Positions 25,662 through 37,083 of a stretch of DNA of 64,000 bases are shown piece after piece. This DNA is from Loktanella sp. 3ANDIMAR09. Lineage in GTDB: Bacteria; Pseudomonadota; Alphaproteobacteria; Rhodobacterales; Rhodobacteraceae. The notes under the pieces are model-generated. The model saw nothing but the letters and a program-made list of their open reading frames with translations. It had not been told where the DNA came from and did not search any database. The translations under genes and the position numbers were made by a program. Position 1 is the stretch's first letter. Every line of letters starts with the position of its first letter. The stretch covers positions 205,118 to 269,117 of the forward strand of contig NZ_LJAK01000005.1 of NCBI RefSeq assembly GCF_001420005.1, in the 5' to 3' direction.

Positions 25662-26529
25662 CCTCCAGTCGCGCGACCTCGGACTTGATCCCGGCCTGCA
25701 AAAGATCCGCAAACCGGGTCAGACGTTCTGACCGGCGGTCCGCGTCGTGCCTCACCAGATAGAACGACCGCGTCAATGACACCTGATCCATCAGGACCCG
25801 GTGCAGGTCAGGTGCCGACGGCAGCGCGAAATCATGCACGATGCCGATGCCCGCGCCTGCGCGCAGCATCTGCAACTGCACCGAAACGGAATTGCTGGCC
25901 AGCTGCACCCCGGCACGCGCAAGCGGCCCCAGATAATCCAGTGCTGCGTCAAAGATCATGTCGGGGATATACCCCACCAGCGCCCTGCCCTGTAGCGCCT
26001 CCAGTGTTTGCGGGACTGCCAGACTGCGATTCTGTGCCAGATGCAGGCGGTAGTCGGTAATCTTTTGCACGGTCAGCCGCCCGGCCTGCGGCGGACTGAC
26101 GGTGATCGCCATATCCGCCTCGCGCCGCGACAGGTTCACCACACGCGGCAGCGACAGGATCTGAACCTCAAGTTCCGGATTGTCGGCCTGGATCGCGGCA
26201 CAGACCTGCGGCAGCAGGTAGTTGGCGCAGCCGTCCGGTGCGCCGATGCGGATCTGCCCAGACAAGCCCGCGCTGGGTGTCTGACCGATATCCCAGGCCC
26301 GGCCGAGTGCGATCTCTGCCTGTTCGGCGGCCTCTTGCATCCGCGCCCCCATATCCGTGACCGCATAGCCCTGGGGTGATTTCACGAACAGCGCCGCACC
26401 CATGGCCTGTTCCAGCCGGTTGATCCGTCGCCCCAGCGTGGCCGGGTCCATCCGCAGCCCCGGTGCCGCCGCAGACAGGCTCTCGGCGCGGGCAACCGCA
26501 AGGAACACGCGCATATCATCCCAATTCAT
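25636..26529 (-). CDS. LysR-family regulator divergent from mmsA
   Basis: This 297-residue LysR protein has the winged helix-turn-helix at its N-terminus (MNWDDMRVFLAVARAESLSAAAPGLRMDPATLGRRINRLEQ) and an effector-binding domain after about residue 90. The helix-turn-helix starts with NWDDMRVFLAVAR, typical of the subgroup found beside dehydrogenase genes. It is transcribed away from mmsA, with a palindrome (26554-26568) in the 96-bp gap, and so is the probable regulator of mmsA. Confidence 0.93.
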   Translation of the reverse strand: MNWDDMRVFLAVARAESLSAAAPGLRMDPATLGRRINRLEQAMGAALFVKSPQGYAVTDMGARMQEAAEQAEIALGRAWDIGQTPSAGLSGQIRIGAPDGCANYLLPQVCAAIQADNPELEVQILSLPRVVNLSRREADMAITVSPPQAGRLTVQKITDYRLHLAQNRSLAVPQTLEALQGRALVGYIPDMIFDAALDYLGPLARAGVQLASNSVSVQLQMLRAGAGIGIVHDFALPSAPDLHRVLMDQVSLTRSFYLVRHDADRRSERLTRFADLLQAGIKSEVARLEAIPDRPSC

Positions 26530-26553
26530 CGCACACCCGCATTTTTGCAAAAC

Positions 26554-26568
26554 CAATTTGTCAAATTG
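26554..26568. promoter_or_regulatory. Palindrome in the lysR/mmsA promoter gap
   Basis: CAATTTG-T-CAAATTG is a perfect 7-1-7 inverted repeat, 25 bp from the lysR start and 58 bp from the mmsA start. It is the best candidate operator for the divergent LysR protein. Confidence 0.55.
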
Positions 26569-26625
26569 ACGCTTTCGCACCCAAAAACGCAAGACTAAGG
26601 TCTGGCCAAACCAGAGGAGGCGATG

Positions 26626-28125
26626 ATGCAAGAACTGACCCATTACATCGACGGCGCACATGTCAAAGGCACGTCCGGCCGTTTCGCGGATGTTTTCAAT
26701 CCCGCCACCGGCGAGGTGCAGGCCAAGGTGCCGCTGGCGAATGCCCAGGAAATGGACCATGCCGTCCAGATCGCGCTCAAGGCACAGCCCGCATGGGCCG
26801 CGACCAACCCACAGCGCCGGGCGCGCGTGATGATGAAATTCGTCGATCTGCTGCACCGCGACATGGACAAACTGGCCGAAGCCCTGAGCCGCGAACACGG
26901 CAAGACGCTGCCGGACGCCGCCGGTGACGTACAGCGTGGCCTCGAGGTGGTCGAATATTGCATCGGTGCGCCGCAACTGCTGAAAGGTGAATTCACCGAT
27001 GGTGCTGGCCCAGGCATCGACATGTATTCCATGCGCCAGCCGCTGGGGGTGTCCGCAGGCATCACGCCGTTCAACTTTCCCGCCATGATCCCGATGTGGA
27101 TGTTCGCCCCTGCCATCGTCTGCGGCAACGCATTCATTCTGAAACCGTCGGAACGTGATCCATCCGTCCCGCTGATGCTGGCCGAGCTGATCGAAGAAGC
27201 GGGCCTGCCCAAAGGCATCCTGCAAGTGATCAACGGCGACAAGGAAGCGGTGGATGCGATCCTCGATCACGACGTGATCCAGTCCGTCGGTTTCGTGGGA
27301 TCGACCCCGATCGCGGAATATATCTACGGTCGTGGCTGTTCCAACGGCAAGCGCGTCCAGTGCTTTGGCGGTGCGAAAAACCACATGATCATCATGCCCG
27401 ACGCGGACATGGATCAGGCCGCTGACGCGCTGATCGGCGCAGGCTATGGCGCTGCCGGCGAACGCTGCATGGCGATTTCCGTCGCGGTCCCGGTCGGTGA
27501 AAAAACCGCCGATGCGCTTATCGAAAAACTGATCCCGCGCATCGACGCGCTCAAGGTTGGCCCCTACACGGGTGGCAAGGACGTGGACTACGGCCCCGTT
27601 GTCACCGCAGCCGCCAAGGCGAACATCCTGCGGCTGGTCGAAACCGGTGTGGAACAGGGTGCCGAACTGGTCGTCGACGGTCGCGATTTCAGCCTGCAGG
27701 GCTACGAGGACGGCTTTTTCGTCGGGCCGCACCTGTTCGACCGCGTGACCAAGGACATGGACATCTACAAGCACGAAATCTTTGGCCCCGTGCTGTCGGT
27801 CGTGCGTGCGAACGACTACGAAGAGGCACTTGGCCTCGCCATGGACCACGAGATGGGCAATGGCACCGCGATCTTTACCCGTGACGGCGACGCGGCGCGC
27901 GATTTCGCCAACCGCGTCAACGTCGGCATGATCGGTGTGAACGTCCCGATCCCGGTGCCGCTGGCCTATCACACGTTCGGTGGCTGGAAAAAATCCGTCT
28001 TTGGCGACCTGAACCAGCACGGCCCGGATGCGTTCAAGTTCTACACACGCACCAAAACCGTGACCGCGCGCTGGCCCTCGGGTATCAAGCAGGGTGGCGA
28101 ATTCAACTTCAAGCCGATGGACTGA
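26626..28125 (+). CDS. mmsA: Methylmalonate-semialdehyde dehydrogenase (CoA-acylating)
   Basis: MmsA oxidises methylmalonate (or malonate) semialdehyde to propionyl-CoA or acetyl-CoA, in valine, beta-alanine and inositol breakdown. The 499-500 residues belong to the aldehyde dehydrogenase superfamily, with the MmsA-type QPLGVSAGITPFNFPAM segment, the Rossmann part FVGSTPIAEYIY and the catalytic Cys in GERCMAISVAVP. Two ATGs in tandem follow AGGAGG; the second (26626) has the better spacing. The gene stands alone with its LysR regulator and ends in a strong terminator. Confidence 0.95.
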   Translation: MQELTHYIDGAHVKGTSGRFADVFNPATGEVQAKVPLANAQEMDHAVQIALKAQPAWAATNPQRRARVMMKFVDLLHRDMDKLAEALSREHGKTLPDAAGDVQRGLEVVEYCIGAPQLLKGEFTDGAGPGIDMYSMRQPLGVSAGITPFNFPAMIPMWMFAPAIVCGNAFILKPSERDPSVPLMLAELIEEAGLPKGILQVINGDKEAVDAILDHDVIQSVGFVGSTPIAEYIYGRGCSNGKRVQCFGGAKNHMIIMPDADMDQAADALIGAGYGAAGERCMAISVAVPVGEKTADALIEKLIPRIDALKVGPYTGGKDVDYGPVVTAAAKANILRLVETGVEQGAELVVDGRDFSLQGYEDGFFVGPHLFDRVTKDMDIYKHEIFGPVLSVVRANDYEEALGLAMDHEMGNGTAIFTRDGDAARDFANRVNVGMIGVNVPIPVPLAYHTFGGWKKSVFGDLNQHGPDAFKFYTRTKTVTARWPSGIKQGGEFNFKPMD

Positions 28126-28151
28126 TCACGCATCAGATCACCATGCACAGT

Positions 28152-28184
28152 GTGGCGCGCAGCAATGCGCGTCACCTTTTTTTT
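28152..28184 (+). terminator. Intrinsic terminator after mmsA
   Basis: GTGGCGCGCA (28152-28161) pairs with TGCGCGTCAC (28166-28175), one G-U pair, tetraloop GCAA, followed by C and eight T. Confidence 0.93.
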
Positions 28185-28306
28185 GTGACTGTCGCCCGAA
28201 ACAGCCGGGCAGACCAAAACGACAGGGCAAACCAAAAGTTTTTCACCGGCTGAAACCATTTTTGCGCAATGATCGTGGATCCAATCAGCTGAGGAGGAAA
28301 AACCAC

Positions 28307-28660
28307 ATGTCCAATCCGATCACCCGCCGCCGCGCCCTGCGCATCATGGCATCATCTGCCGCCGTTCCTCTGTTGGCGACGACCGCCTATGCCGCGGCCC
28401 ATGCGCAGCCGACGACACATACGGTGACAATCCAGAACATGGCGTTCAACCCGGCGAACCTCACCATCAAGGCCGGCGATACCGTCGTTTTCAGAAACGA
28501 AGACCGCGCGCCCCATGATGCCACCGCCGACAATGGCGCTTTCAAGACAGCACGACTGGCCACGGGTCAATCTGCACAGCTCACCTTTCCGGGGGCCGCG
28601 ACCTATTCCTACATCTGCTCGATCCATCCGCGCATGACCGGTTCGATCACCGTCACCTGA
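28307..28660 (+). CDS. Exported type 1 copper protein (cupredoxin, plastocyanin/pseudoazurin-like)
   Basis: This 117-residue protein begins with a Tat-like signal (RRRALRIMASSAA, cleavage near AYAAAHAQ). The mature domain has the blue-copper ligands: His in APHDA, then Cys, His and Met in YICSIHPRMTG, so the site is complete. It would be a periplasmic electron carrier. The ATG has an excellent GAGGAGG site. It sits alone between mmsA and the convergent uvrA, so its redox partner cannot be named. Confidence 0.92.
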   Translation: MSNPITRRRALRIMASSAAVPLLATTAYAAAHAQPTTHTVTIQNMAFNPANLTIKAGDTVVFRNEDRAPHDATADNGAFKTARLATGQSAQLTFPGAATYSYICSIHPRMTGSITVT

Positions 28661-28687
28661 CCCCCAAAGCAGGTGATCTGATCGTCA

Positions 28688-28721
28688 GGGTCCGCATTCC
28701 ACAGGTTCGGAGTGCGGACCC
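28688..28721. terminator. Hairpin between convergent cupredoxin and uvrA genes
   Basis: GGGTCCGCATTCC (28688-28700) pairs over 13 bp (one G-U) with GGAGTGCGGACCC (28709-28721). It ends 2 bp before the uvrA stop codon on the minus strand. There is no long T-run on either side, so it may be a weak bidirectional terminator or a 3'-end stabiliser. Confidence 0.55.
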
Positions 28722-28723
28722 AC

Positions 28724-31582
<2,859 letters not shown>

Positions 31583-31647
31583 ATCGCCCCCAAGGCAGTG
31601 TCCCTTCTCAGATAGCAAGACAAATGCCGTTTGCCAGCCCCGAAAAT

Positions 31648-31662
31648 GAACAAAGGATGAAC
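31648..31662 (-). promoter_or_regulatory. LexA (SOS) box upstream of uvrA
   Basis: On the minus strand the sequence is GTTC-ATCCTTT-GTTC, an exact match to the alphaproteobacterial LexA consensus GTTC-N7-GTTC. It lies 66 bp upstream of the uvrA start codon, a normal promoter position. Confidence 0.88.
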
Positions 31663-31687
31663 ACCGCAAGATTCAGCGGCGCTCATC

Positions 31688-31738
31688 CTTCTTCTGGTCA
31701 AAAATATCCCGGGGGTTTGGGGGCAGCGCCCCCAATCC
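31688..31738. repeat. Dispersed intergenic repeat, copy B
   Basis: The core CTTCTTCTGGTCA-AAAATATCC (31688-31709) matches copy A at 18996 in 21 of 22 positions. It is followed by a C/G-rich hairpin, TTGGGGGC-AGC-GCCCCCAA (31717-31735), that abuts the lpdA stop codon. Read in the lpdA direction the hairpin is followed by C-rich sequence and then GATATTTTTG. Confidence 0.8.
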
Positions 31739-33133
31739 TCACATGTGAATGACGCGACCGTAGGCGTCCAGCACACTTTCGTGCATCATTTCCGACAGGG
31801 TGGGATGCGGGAACACGGTGTTCATCAGGTCTTCTTCGGTGGTTTCCAGCTGGCGGCCCACGACATAGCCCTGGATCAGTTCGGTGACTTCTGCGCCGAC
31901 CATGTGGGCACCCAGCAGTTCGCCGGTTTTCGCGTCAAAGATCGTCTTGACCATGCCTTCGGGTTCACCCAGCGCGATGGCCTTGCCGTTGCCGATGAAG
32001 GGGAACCGGCCAACCTTGATATCATAACCCAATTCCTTGGCCTTGGCCTCGGTATAGCCCACGGATGCAACCTGGGGATGGCAATAGGTGCAGCCCGCGA
32101 TGCTCTCGGGTTTGACGGGGTGCGGATGTTTGCCTGCGATCAGTTCCGCGACCATGACGCCCTCATGGGACGCCTTGTGCGCGAGCCATGGCGCGCCGGC
32201 AATATCCCCGATGGCGAACAGACCGTCGACGCCCGTGCGGCAATATTCGTCCGTCACCACATGGGTGCGGTCGATCTTGACGCCCAAATCCTCCAGCCCG
32301 AGGTTTTCGACGTTGCCCACGATCCCCACGGCGGAAATCACCGTGTCGAATTCCATCTTTTCGACCTTGCCCTTGCTTTCGATATGGGCGGTCACCTTGT
32401 CCTTGGCGCGGTCCAATTGCTTGACCACGGATTTCTCCATGATCTTCATTCCCTGCTTTTCGAACTGCTTCTTGGCGAACTTGCTGATCTCTGCGTCCTC
32501 GACGGGCAGCACGCGGTCCATCACCTCGACCACCGTGGTATCGGCGCCCATGGTGTTGAAGAAGCTGGCGAATTCGATCCCGATGGCACCCGACCCGATG
32601 ACCAGCAGTTTTTCGGGCATGCGTGGTGCCTGCAAGGCGTGCTTGTAGTTCCAGACGCGGTCACCGTCGGCCTCGAGGCCGGGCAGATTGCGTGCACGCG
32701 CACCGGTGGCCAGAACGATGTTCTTTGCTTCCAGTTGCTCTTCGCCCTTGTCGGTCTTGACGCTGACCTTGCCCTTGGCGGTGATCCGGGCCTCGCCCAT
32801 GATCGTGGTGATCTTGTTCTTTTTCATCAGGTGGCCGATGCCGGACGACAATTGCCCCGCGACATTGCGCGACCGCTTGACCACGGCTGCCAGGTCAAAG
32901 CTTGGTTTTTCGACCGACAGGCCGAATTCCTTGGCCCGGTGCATCAGGTGGAAGACCTCGGATGAACGCAACAGCGCCTTGGTCGGGATGCAGCCCCAGT
33001 TCAGACAGATGCCGCCCATGTGTTCACGTTCCACGATCACGACCTTCTGCCCCAGCTGGGCCGCACGGATCGCGGCCACATAGCCACCGGGACCTGCCCC
33101 GATCACGATCACGTCGAAATTTTGTGCGGCCAT
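31739..33133 (-). CDS. lpdA: Dihydrolipoyl dehydrogenase (E3)
   Basis: This FAD enzyme reoxidises the lipoyl groups of pyruvate or 2-oxoglutarate dehydrogenase with NAD+. The 464 residues contain the FAD-binding GAGPGGYVAAIRAAQLG, the redox-active disulfide GGICLNWGCIPTKALL, the NAD-binding GSGAIGIEFASFF and the C-terminal catalytic HPHPTLSE. It is separate from other dehydrogenase subunits. A near-palindrome (33156-33173) sits 23 bp upstream, and the dispersed repeat copy B follows the stop codon. Confidence 0.97.
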   Translation of the reverse strand: MAAQNFDVIVIGAGPGGYVAAIRAAQLGQKVVIVEREHMGGICLNWGCIPTKALLRSSEVFHLMHRAKEFGLSVEKPSFDLAAVVKRSRNVAGQLSSGIGHLMKKNKITTIMGEARITAKGKVSVKTDKGEEQLEAKNIVLATGARARNLPGLEADGDRVWNYKHALQAPRMPEKLLVIGSGAIGIEFASFFNTMGADTTVVEVMDRVLPVEDAEISKFAKKQFEKQGMKIMEKSVVKQLDRAKDKVTAHIESKGKVEKMEFDTVISAVGIVGNVENLGLEDLGVKIDRTHVVTDEYCRTGVDGLFAIGDIAGAPWLAHKASHEGVMVAELIAGKHPHPVKPESIAGCTYCHPQVASVGYTEAKAKELGYDIKVGRFPFIGNGKAIALGEPEGMVKTIFDAKTGELLGAHMVGAEVTELIQGYVVGRQLETTEEDLMNTVFPHPTLSEMMHESVLDAYGRVIHM

Positions 33134-33155
33134 GTCGCGGCTCCCTGCGCAAGAA

Positions 33156-33173
33156 TAGTTTAACGTTGAACTA
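33156..33173. promoter_or_regulatory. Palindrome upstream of lpdA
   Basis: TAGTTTAACGTTGAACTA is an 18-bp palindrome with a single mismatched pair. It lies 23-40 bp upstream of the lpdA start codon, overlapping the expected leader or promoter. Its length and symmetry suit a MarR-type dimer, but the protein is unknown. It includes TTAA-N7-CTAA, close to a CtrA half-site pair, which may be chance. Confidence 0.55.
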
Positions 33174-33224
33174 AATGTCCTGACCCAACTATATGACCCT
33201 CGTGGCCAAGGGCAACCCGAAGTT

Positions 33225-33800
33225 TCAGGCCTGGTCCGCCTGAAGCTTACGCAAGGTCAGACCATAGCCGCCGTTGGCCAGGTAATCGACCTCTGCCTTG
33301 GTGCTGGCGCGATCAAGTGCTGCATTGCGATACGGGAACCGACCGAATTCACGGATTACCTCGCGGTGCGCCTGCGCGTGCACACCATTGTCGCCCTCCG
33401 GCATCCGCGCATGCAGTAGCCGAACGGCCCGATCCTGGTCCGTCAGGTTTTCCGAATGCATCAGCGGCAGATAAAAGAATTGGCGGGCCGGCGGGTCGAT
33501 CCGCAGATCCCAATCGCGGTCGATTGCCATTTTTGCCGCCGACCGCGCCAAATGGTCAGTCGCAAAGGACCGTCCGTCACCGCGAAACATGTTGCGCGGG
33601 AACTGATCGGTCAAAATGATATAGGCAAGCGCCTCTGACGGGCATGTCAGCCACAGGCCCAACCCGCCGTCCTCGGCCTCTTGCCAGCGATCCATGAACG
33701 TCTCGCGGATCTTGGCATCCAGCGCATCGTCCTGTCGGTACCAATCCGCCGGGTCGCATTCCTCGAGCCAGAACCGCAACACATCCTGTGGTGTAATCAT
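33225..33800 (-). CDS. DUF924-family protein
   Basis: This 191-residue cytoplasmic protein matches the DUF924 pattern: VLRFWLEEC near the N-terminus, ILTDQFPRNMFRG in the middle and FFYLPLMHSEN, then EFGRFPYRN near the end. The family is TPR-like in fold, and its function is not established. The start ATG 33800 is chosen because MITPQDVLRFWLEE is the family start; the longer frame is not conserved. It lies downstream of the MFS gene on the same strand. Confidence 0.92.
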   Translation of the reverse strand: MITPQDVLRFWLEECDPADWYRQDDALDAKIRETFMDRWQEAEDGGLGLWLTCPSEALAYIILTDQFPRNMFRGDGRSFATDHLARSAAKMAIDRDWDLRIDPPARQFFYLPLMHSENLTDQDRAVRLLHARMPEGDNGVHAQAHREVIREFGRFPYRNAALDRASTKAEVDYLANGGYGLTLRKLQADQA

Positions 33801-33879
33801 CTTAAACGCCCTCCGCGCAGGCACAATTTGGGGCCAAAGTGTTCCAGACCCAAGCAAATCCGCGCGCGCCGCGCAAGCC

Positions 33880-35187
33880 TCAGTTGACCGAGGGTGTCGC
33901 GGTTGTGTCGTCTTCGCTGTTTTCGGCGATGGCGTCCTCGGCGGCGGTTTCCTCGTTTTCGATGTAAACCTCTTGCGCCATCTCGGTGACGATCGGTGTC
34001 GTCGACGGGCTCAGCGCGGAATAGCTTACCTGATCGAATTCCTCGGCGCTTCGTTCACGCTGAACCATCCGCACCAGACCGTAGGCACCCATCACGATCA
34101 TCAGGAACGCGAGGAAAAGCCAGTATCCTGCGGGTCCGATCATATCCAGCATATAGCCTAGGATGACAGGTCCCAGGATCGCGCCCACGCCGTTCACGAA
34201 CAGCAAACCACCCGATGCAGCGGCCATATCCTCGCGTTCGAGGTAGTCGTTGCAATAGGCAATCAACAGCGCATACAGCGGGTTGGATGTCCCGCCCACC
34301 AGCGCCCCCGACAACAAAGCGAGTGTGTAGGAGGCCGGGAAAAAACCGGCGATCAGCGACCCAAAGCCACCGACAAAGGCGACACCGATAATCAGGATAC
34401 GCCGGTCCAGACGGTCCGACAGCCAGCCAATGGGATACTGGGCAATCAGCGCCGCCGTGTAGATGCCGGACACGAACAGCGAAATCTGCGCGACGCTGAA
34501 CCCCGCCCGCGCGCCGTAAACCGCCGACATGCCGAACTGTGCCGAAAACACGCCACCCAGCAGGAACATGCCGACGCAGGCCAGCGGCGACGTGCGGATC
34601 AACTGCGTGACCTTCATCGGCTTGGTGCGGCCAAAGGCCGGCATCGGTTTGATCGACAACAGGATCGGCGCAAAGGCCATGGACACAAGCGCACTGGACA
34701 CGATGAACAGCGTATAGCCTGACACATCGCCGCGCGTGATGATGAACTGCGCGCTGACGATGCCCGCCATCTGCACGATCATGTACAGCGACAGCGCCTG
34801 CCCGCGCGTCTCGTTCGAGGAGGCATCGTTCAGCCAGCTTTCGGCGGTGACATAGACGCCGCAGAAACAGAACCCGATCACCACACGGCCAACTGTCCAG
34901 GAAATCGGATCGGCCAGCACGGGATACAGGATCAGCACAGCCGAGATGGTCGATCCAAGTGCCGCAAAGACCCGCACGTGACCAACTCTGCGGATCAGTT
35001 CGGGCACCGTTTTCGAGGCGAACAGAAACCCCATGAAATAGCCCGACATCACGATCGAGATCTGCAGCGTGCTGAAACCTTCGATTTCGCCGCGCAGACC
35101 CAGCAGCGTGCCTTGCAAACCGTTACCGATCATCAGCATAAACATGCCCAGGAACAGCGCCCAGGACGAGGTGAATACGTTGATCAT
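33880..35187 (-). CDS. MFS transporter (YcaD-like)
   Basis: This 435-residue polytopic transporter has twelve predicted spans. The start (WALFLGMFMLMIGNGLQGTLLGLRGE) and the segment TAESWLNDASSNETRGQALSLYMIVQM are typical of the YcaD subgroup. The last 55 residues are an acidic cytoplasmic tail (EENEET... SEDDTTATPSVN region) not usual in the family. The substrate is unknown. It is followed by the DUF924 gene after an 80-bp gap. Confidence 0.92.
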   Translation of the reverse strand: MINVFTSSWALFLGMFMLMIGNGLQGTLLGLRGEIEGFSTLQISIVMSGYFMGFLFASKTVPELIRRVGHVRVFAALGSTISAVLILYPVLADPISWTVGRVVIGFCFCGVYVTAESWLNDASSNETRGQALSLYMIVQMAGIVSAQFIITRGDVSGYTLFIVSSALVSMAFAPILLSIKPMPAFGRTKPMKVTQLIRTSPLACVGMFLLGGVFSAQFGMSAVYGARAGFSVAQISLFVSGIYTAALIAQYPIGWLSDRLDRRILIIGVAFVGGFGSLIAGFFPASYTLALLSGALVGGTSNPLYALLIAYCNDYLEREDMAAASGGLLFVNGVGAILGPVILGYMLDMIGPAGYWLFLAFLMIVMGAYGLVRMVQRERSAEEFDQVSYSALSPSTTPIVTEMAQEVYIENEETAAEDAIAENSEDDTTATPSVN

Positions 35188-35459
35188 GGCGCGGCCCTTT
35201 CAAGCAGTGACGCAGTCAGTCAAGTGCCCCCGTCGCCGTCATGGCGAAGGTTGTCAACACTTTGCAACAGATTGTGGCAAAGGCTGCGTGACAGTTTGCG
35301 TGTTTTTGCCGGCCCGTGTCGCAAGTCGCATTTGAGGGGTCGTATTGTGCCAGAGGTTGCAGGCGGTTGATCGCTGATCCGCGCGCGGTGCCTGTTCCGC
35401 CAACCTACAATCCGTTAGGGCACAGCCGAACGCATCACACAGAACGACGGAGCCACCAG

Positions 35460-36032
35460 ATGTTACTGCGCAGCCTGACCCTGATCACCGCCCTTGCCCC
35501 GCTGACCGCCATGGCGGCCGACAGCGAAAACAGGTTTGCCGTTGACGGGATCGGCGTCGGGCGGTGTTCGGTTCTGGTCGCCGCGAACGATGCGGGCGAC
35601 ACCGCACTGGTCGCAGGCTTTGGCAGCTGGGCATCGGGATATCTGACTGCGACCAACGCGCTGACACCGGGCACATTCGACATGACCCCCTGGCAATCAG
35701 AGAGCCTGATCCTCGCCCAGGTCGGCACGTATTGCCGCCAGAACCCCGATGTACCCTTTTTCGAGGCGCTACGCCGCCTGATCCAGCAGTTGGACCCAGT
35801 CAAACTGACCGAGGCCAGTGAGCCCCTCACCCTGACCGCAGGCGAAAACACCGCCCAGATCTATGCCGCCGTGGCGCAGGGCGTGCGCGATGCGTTGACG
35901 GCGCTGGATTACGACGTGGCCGACGGCGATGCGGGACTGACCGAGGCGATCAGCGCCTTTCAGACCGACAACGCGCTTGACCCGACGGGTCTGCCGGATC
36001 AGCGCACGCTGCTGCGCCTGTTCAACCGCTAG
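35460..36032 (+). CDS. Exported protein with peptidoglycan-binding-like C-terminal domain
   Basis: This 190-residue protein has a signal peptide (1-20, cleavage after AMA-A) and a C-terminal helical domain with the PG_binding_1-like pattern [41 protein letters not shown]. Such domains bind peptidoglycan in periplasmic proteins. Two Cys (in GRCSV and GTYCRQ) may form a disulfide. The N-terminal half is unfamiliar. Its stop overlaps the convergent queA gene by 11 bp. Confidence 0.82.
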   Translation: MLLRSLTLITALAPLTAMAADSENRFAVDGIGVGRCSVLVAANDAGDTALVAGFGSWASGYLTATNALTPGTFDMTPWQSESLILAQVGTYCRQNPDVPFFEALRRLIQQLDPVKLTEASEPLTLTAGENTAQIYAAVAQGVRDALTALDYDVADGDAGLTEAISAFQTDNALDPTGLPDQRTLLRLFNR

Positions 36033-37083
36033 GATCGCCACCCGGCAACAACAGCGACGAATCCCCATAAGAGAAAAAGCGGTAACGCTCTGCGATCGCG
36101 TGCGCGTAGATGTCGCGCACGCGGTCGACCCCCATGACCGCCGAAACCAGCATCATCAGCGTGGATTTCGGCAGGTGGAAATTTGTCATCAGCGCATCGG
36201 CTGCACGCAATTTGAACCCCGGCGTGATGAAAATGTCGGTGTCGCCCGTCCACGGCTGAACCCCGTCATCGGTGGCTGCCGTCTCGATCAGACGCAGCGC
36301 GGTCGTGCCCACAGGAATGATCCGGCCACCGCCCGCTCGGGTCGCATTGATCTGATCTGCCGCCTCGGCCGTGACCTCGCCCCATTCGGCGTGCATCTTG
36401 TGCTGCGCAATATCGTCGACCTTGACCGGCAGGAACGTGCCTGCACCGACGTGCAGGGTGACATAGGTGAACTGCACCCCCTTGTCGCGAAGCGCCTGCA
36501 ACAAGGCATCGTCGAAATGCAGTGACGCGGTCGGTGCAGCCACAGCACCCGAGGTCCGGGCCCAGGCCGTCTGGTAATCCGTGCGGTCCGCCTCGTCGGC
36601 GGGGCGCAGGGCGGCAATGTAGGGAGGCAGCGGCATCTGTCCTGCCTGATCGAGAGCCTTGTCGAAATCGCTGCCCGTCAGGTCGAATTCCAGATGCGCC
36701 TGCCCGTCGGCACGTCCCAGCACACGGGCCCGCAGCGTGTCGGAAAACACGATCACCTCGCCGTCGCGCACCTTTTTCAGTGGTTTGACCAGTGCTGTCC
36801 AGCCGATGGCCTGCGGGGCCAGCAGCGTGACCTCGATCCGCGCCGACGTCTCGCCCGCCTCGCCGGTACGGCTGCGCGTGCCGGTCAGCCGCGCCGGGAT
36901 CACCTTTGTATCGTTCAGCACAAGGCGGTCGCCGGATTGCAGCAGATCGACGAGATCACTGACCCGGCGGTCGTCCAGTCGTTCAGGTGTCGCCACCAGC
37001 AGCCGTGCCGACGTCCGCGGACGCGCAGGACGGGTGGCGATCAGATCCTCGGGCAGGTCGAAATCGAAATCAGACAGTTTCAT
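36022..37083 (-). CDS. queA: S-adenosylmethionine:tRNA ribosyltransferase-isomerase
   Basis: QueA transfers and rearranges the ribosyl group of S-adenosylmethionine to make epoxyqueuosine in the wobble position of tRNA. The 353 residues begin with the conserved [23 protein letters not shown] and contain [29 protein letters not shown] and [13 protein letters not shown]. Its stop overlaps the convergent exported-protein gene by 11 bp. Its start overlaps the end of the upstream AsmA-like gene by 4 bp (ATGA), so both are cotranscribed. Confidence 0.97.
   Translation of the reverse strand: MKLSDFDFDLPEDLIATRPARPRTSARLLVATPERLDDRRVSDLVDLLQSGDRLVLNDTKVIPARLTGTRSRTGEAGETSARIEVTLLAPQAIGWTALVKPLKKVRDGEVIVFSDTLRARVLGRADGQAHLEFDLTGSDFDKALDQAGQMPLPPYIAALRPADEADRTDYQTAWARTSGAVAAPTASLHFDDALLQALRDKGVQFTYVTLHVGAGTFLPVKVDDIAQHKMHAEWGEVTAEAADQINATRAGGGRIIPVGTTALRLIETAATDDGVQPWTGDTDIFITPGFKLRAADALMTNFHLPKSTLMMLVSAVMGVDRVRDIYAHAIAERYRFFSYGDSSLLLPGGDPSG

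Noticed and set aside
25636..28020. A 794-codon minus-strand open frame extending the LysR gene over mmsA
   Set aside because: Only the last 297 codons (from ATG 26529) resemble LysR; the rest is antisense to mmsA.
31745..32965. A 406-codon plus-strand frame over lpdA
   Set aside because: Antisense shadow of lpdA; His-rich low-complexity product.
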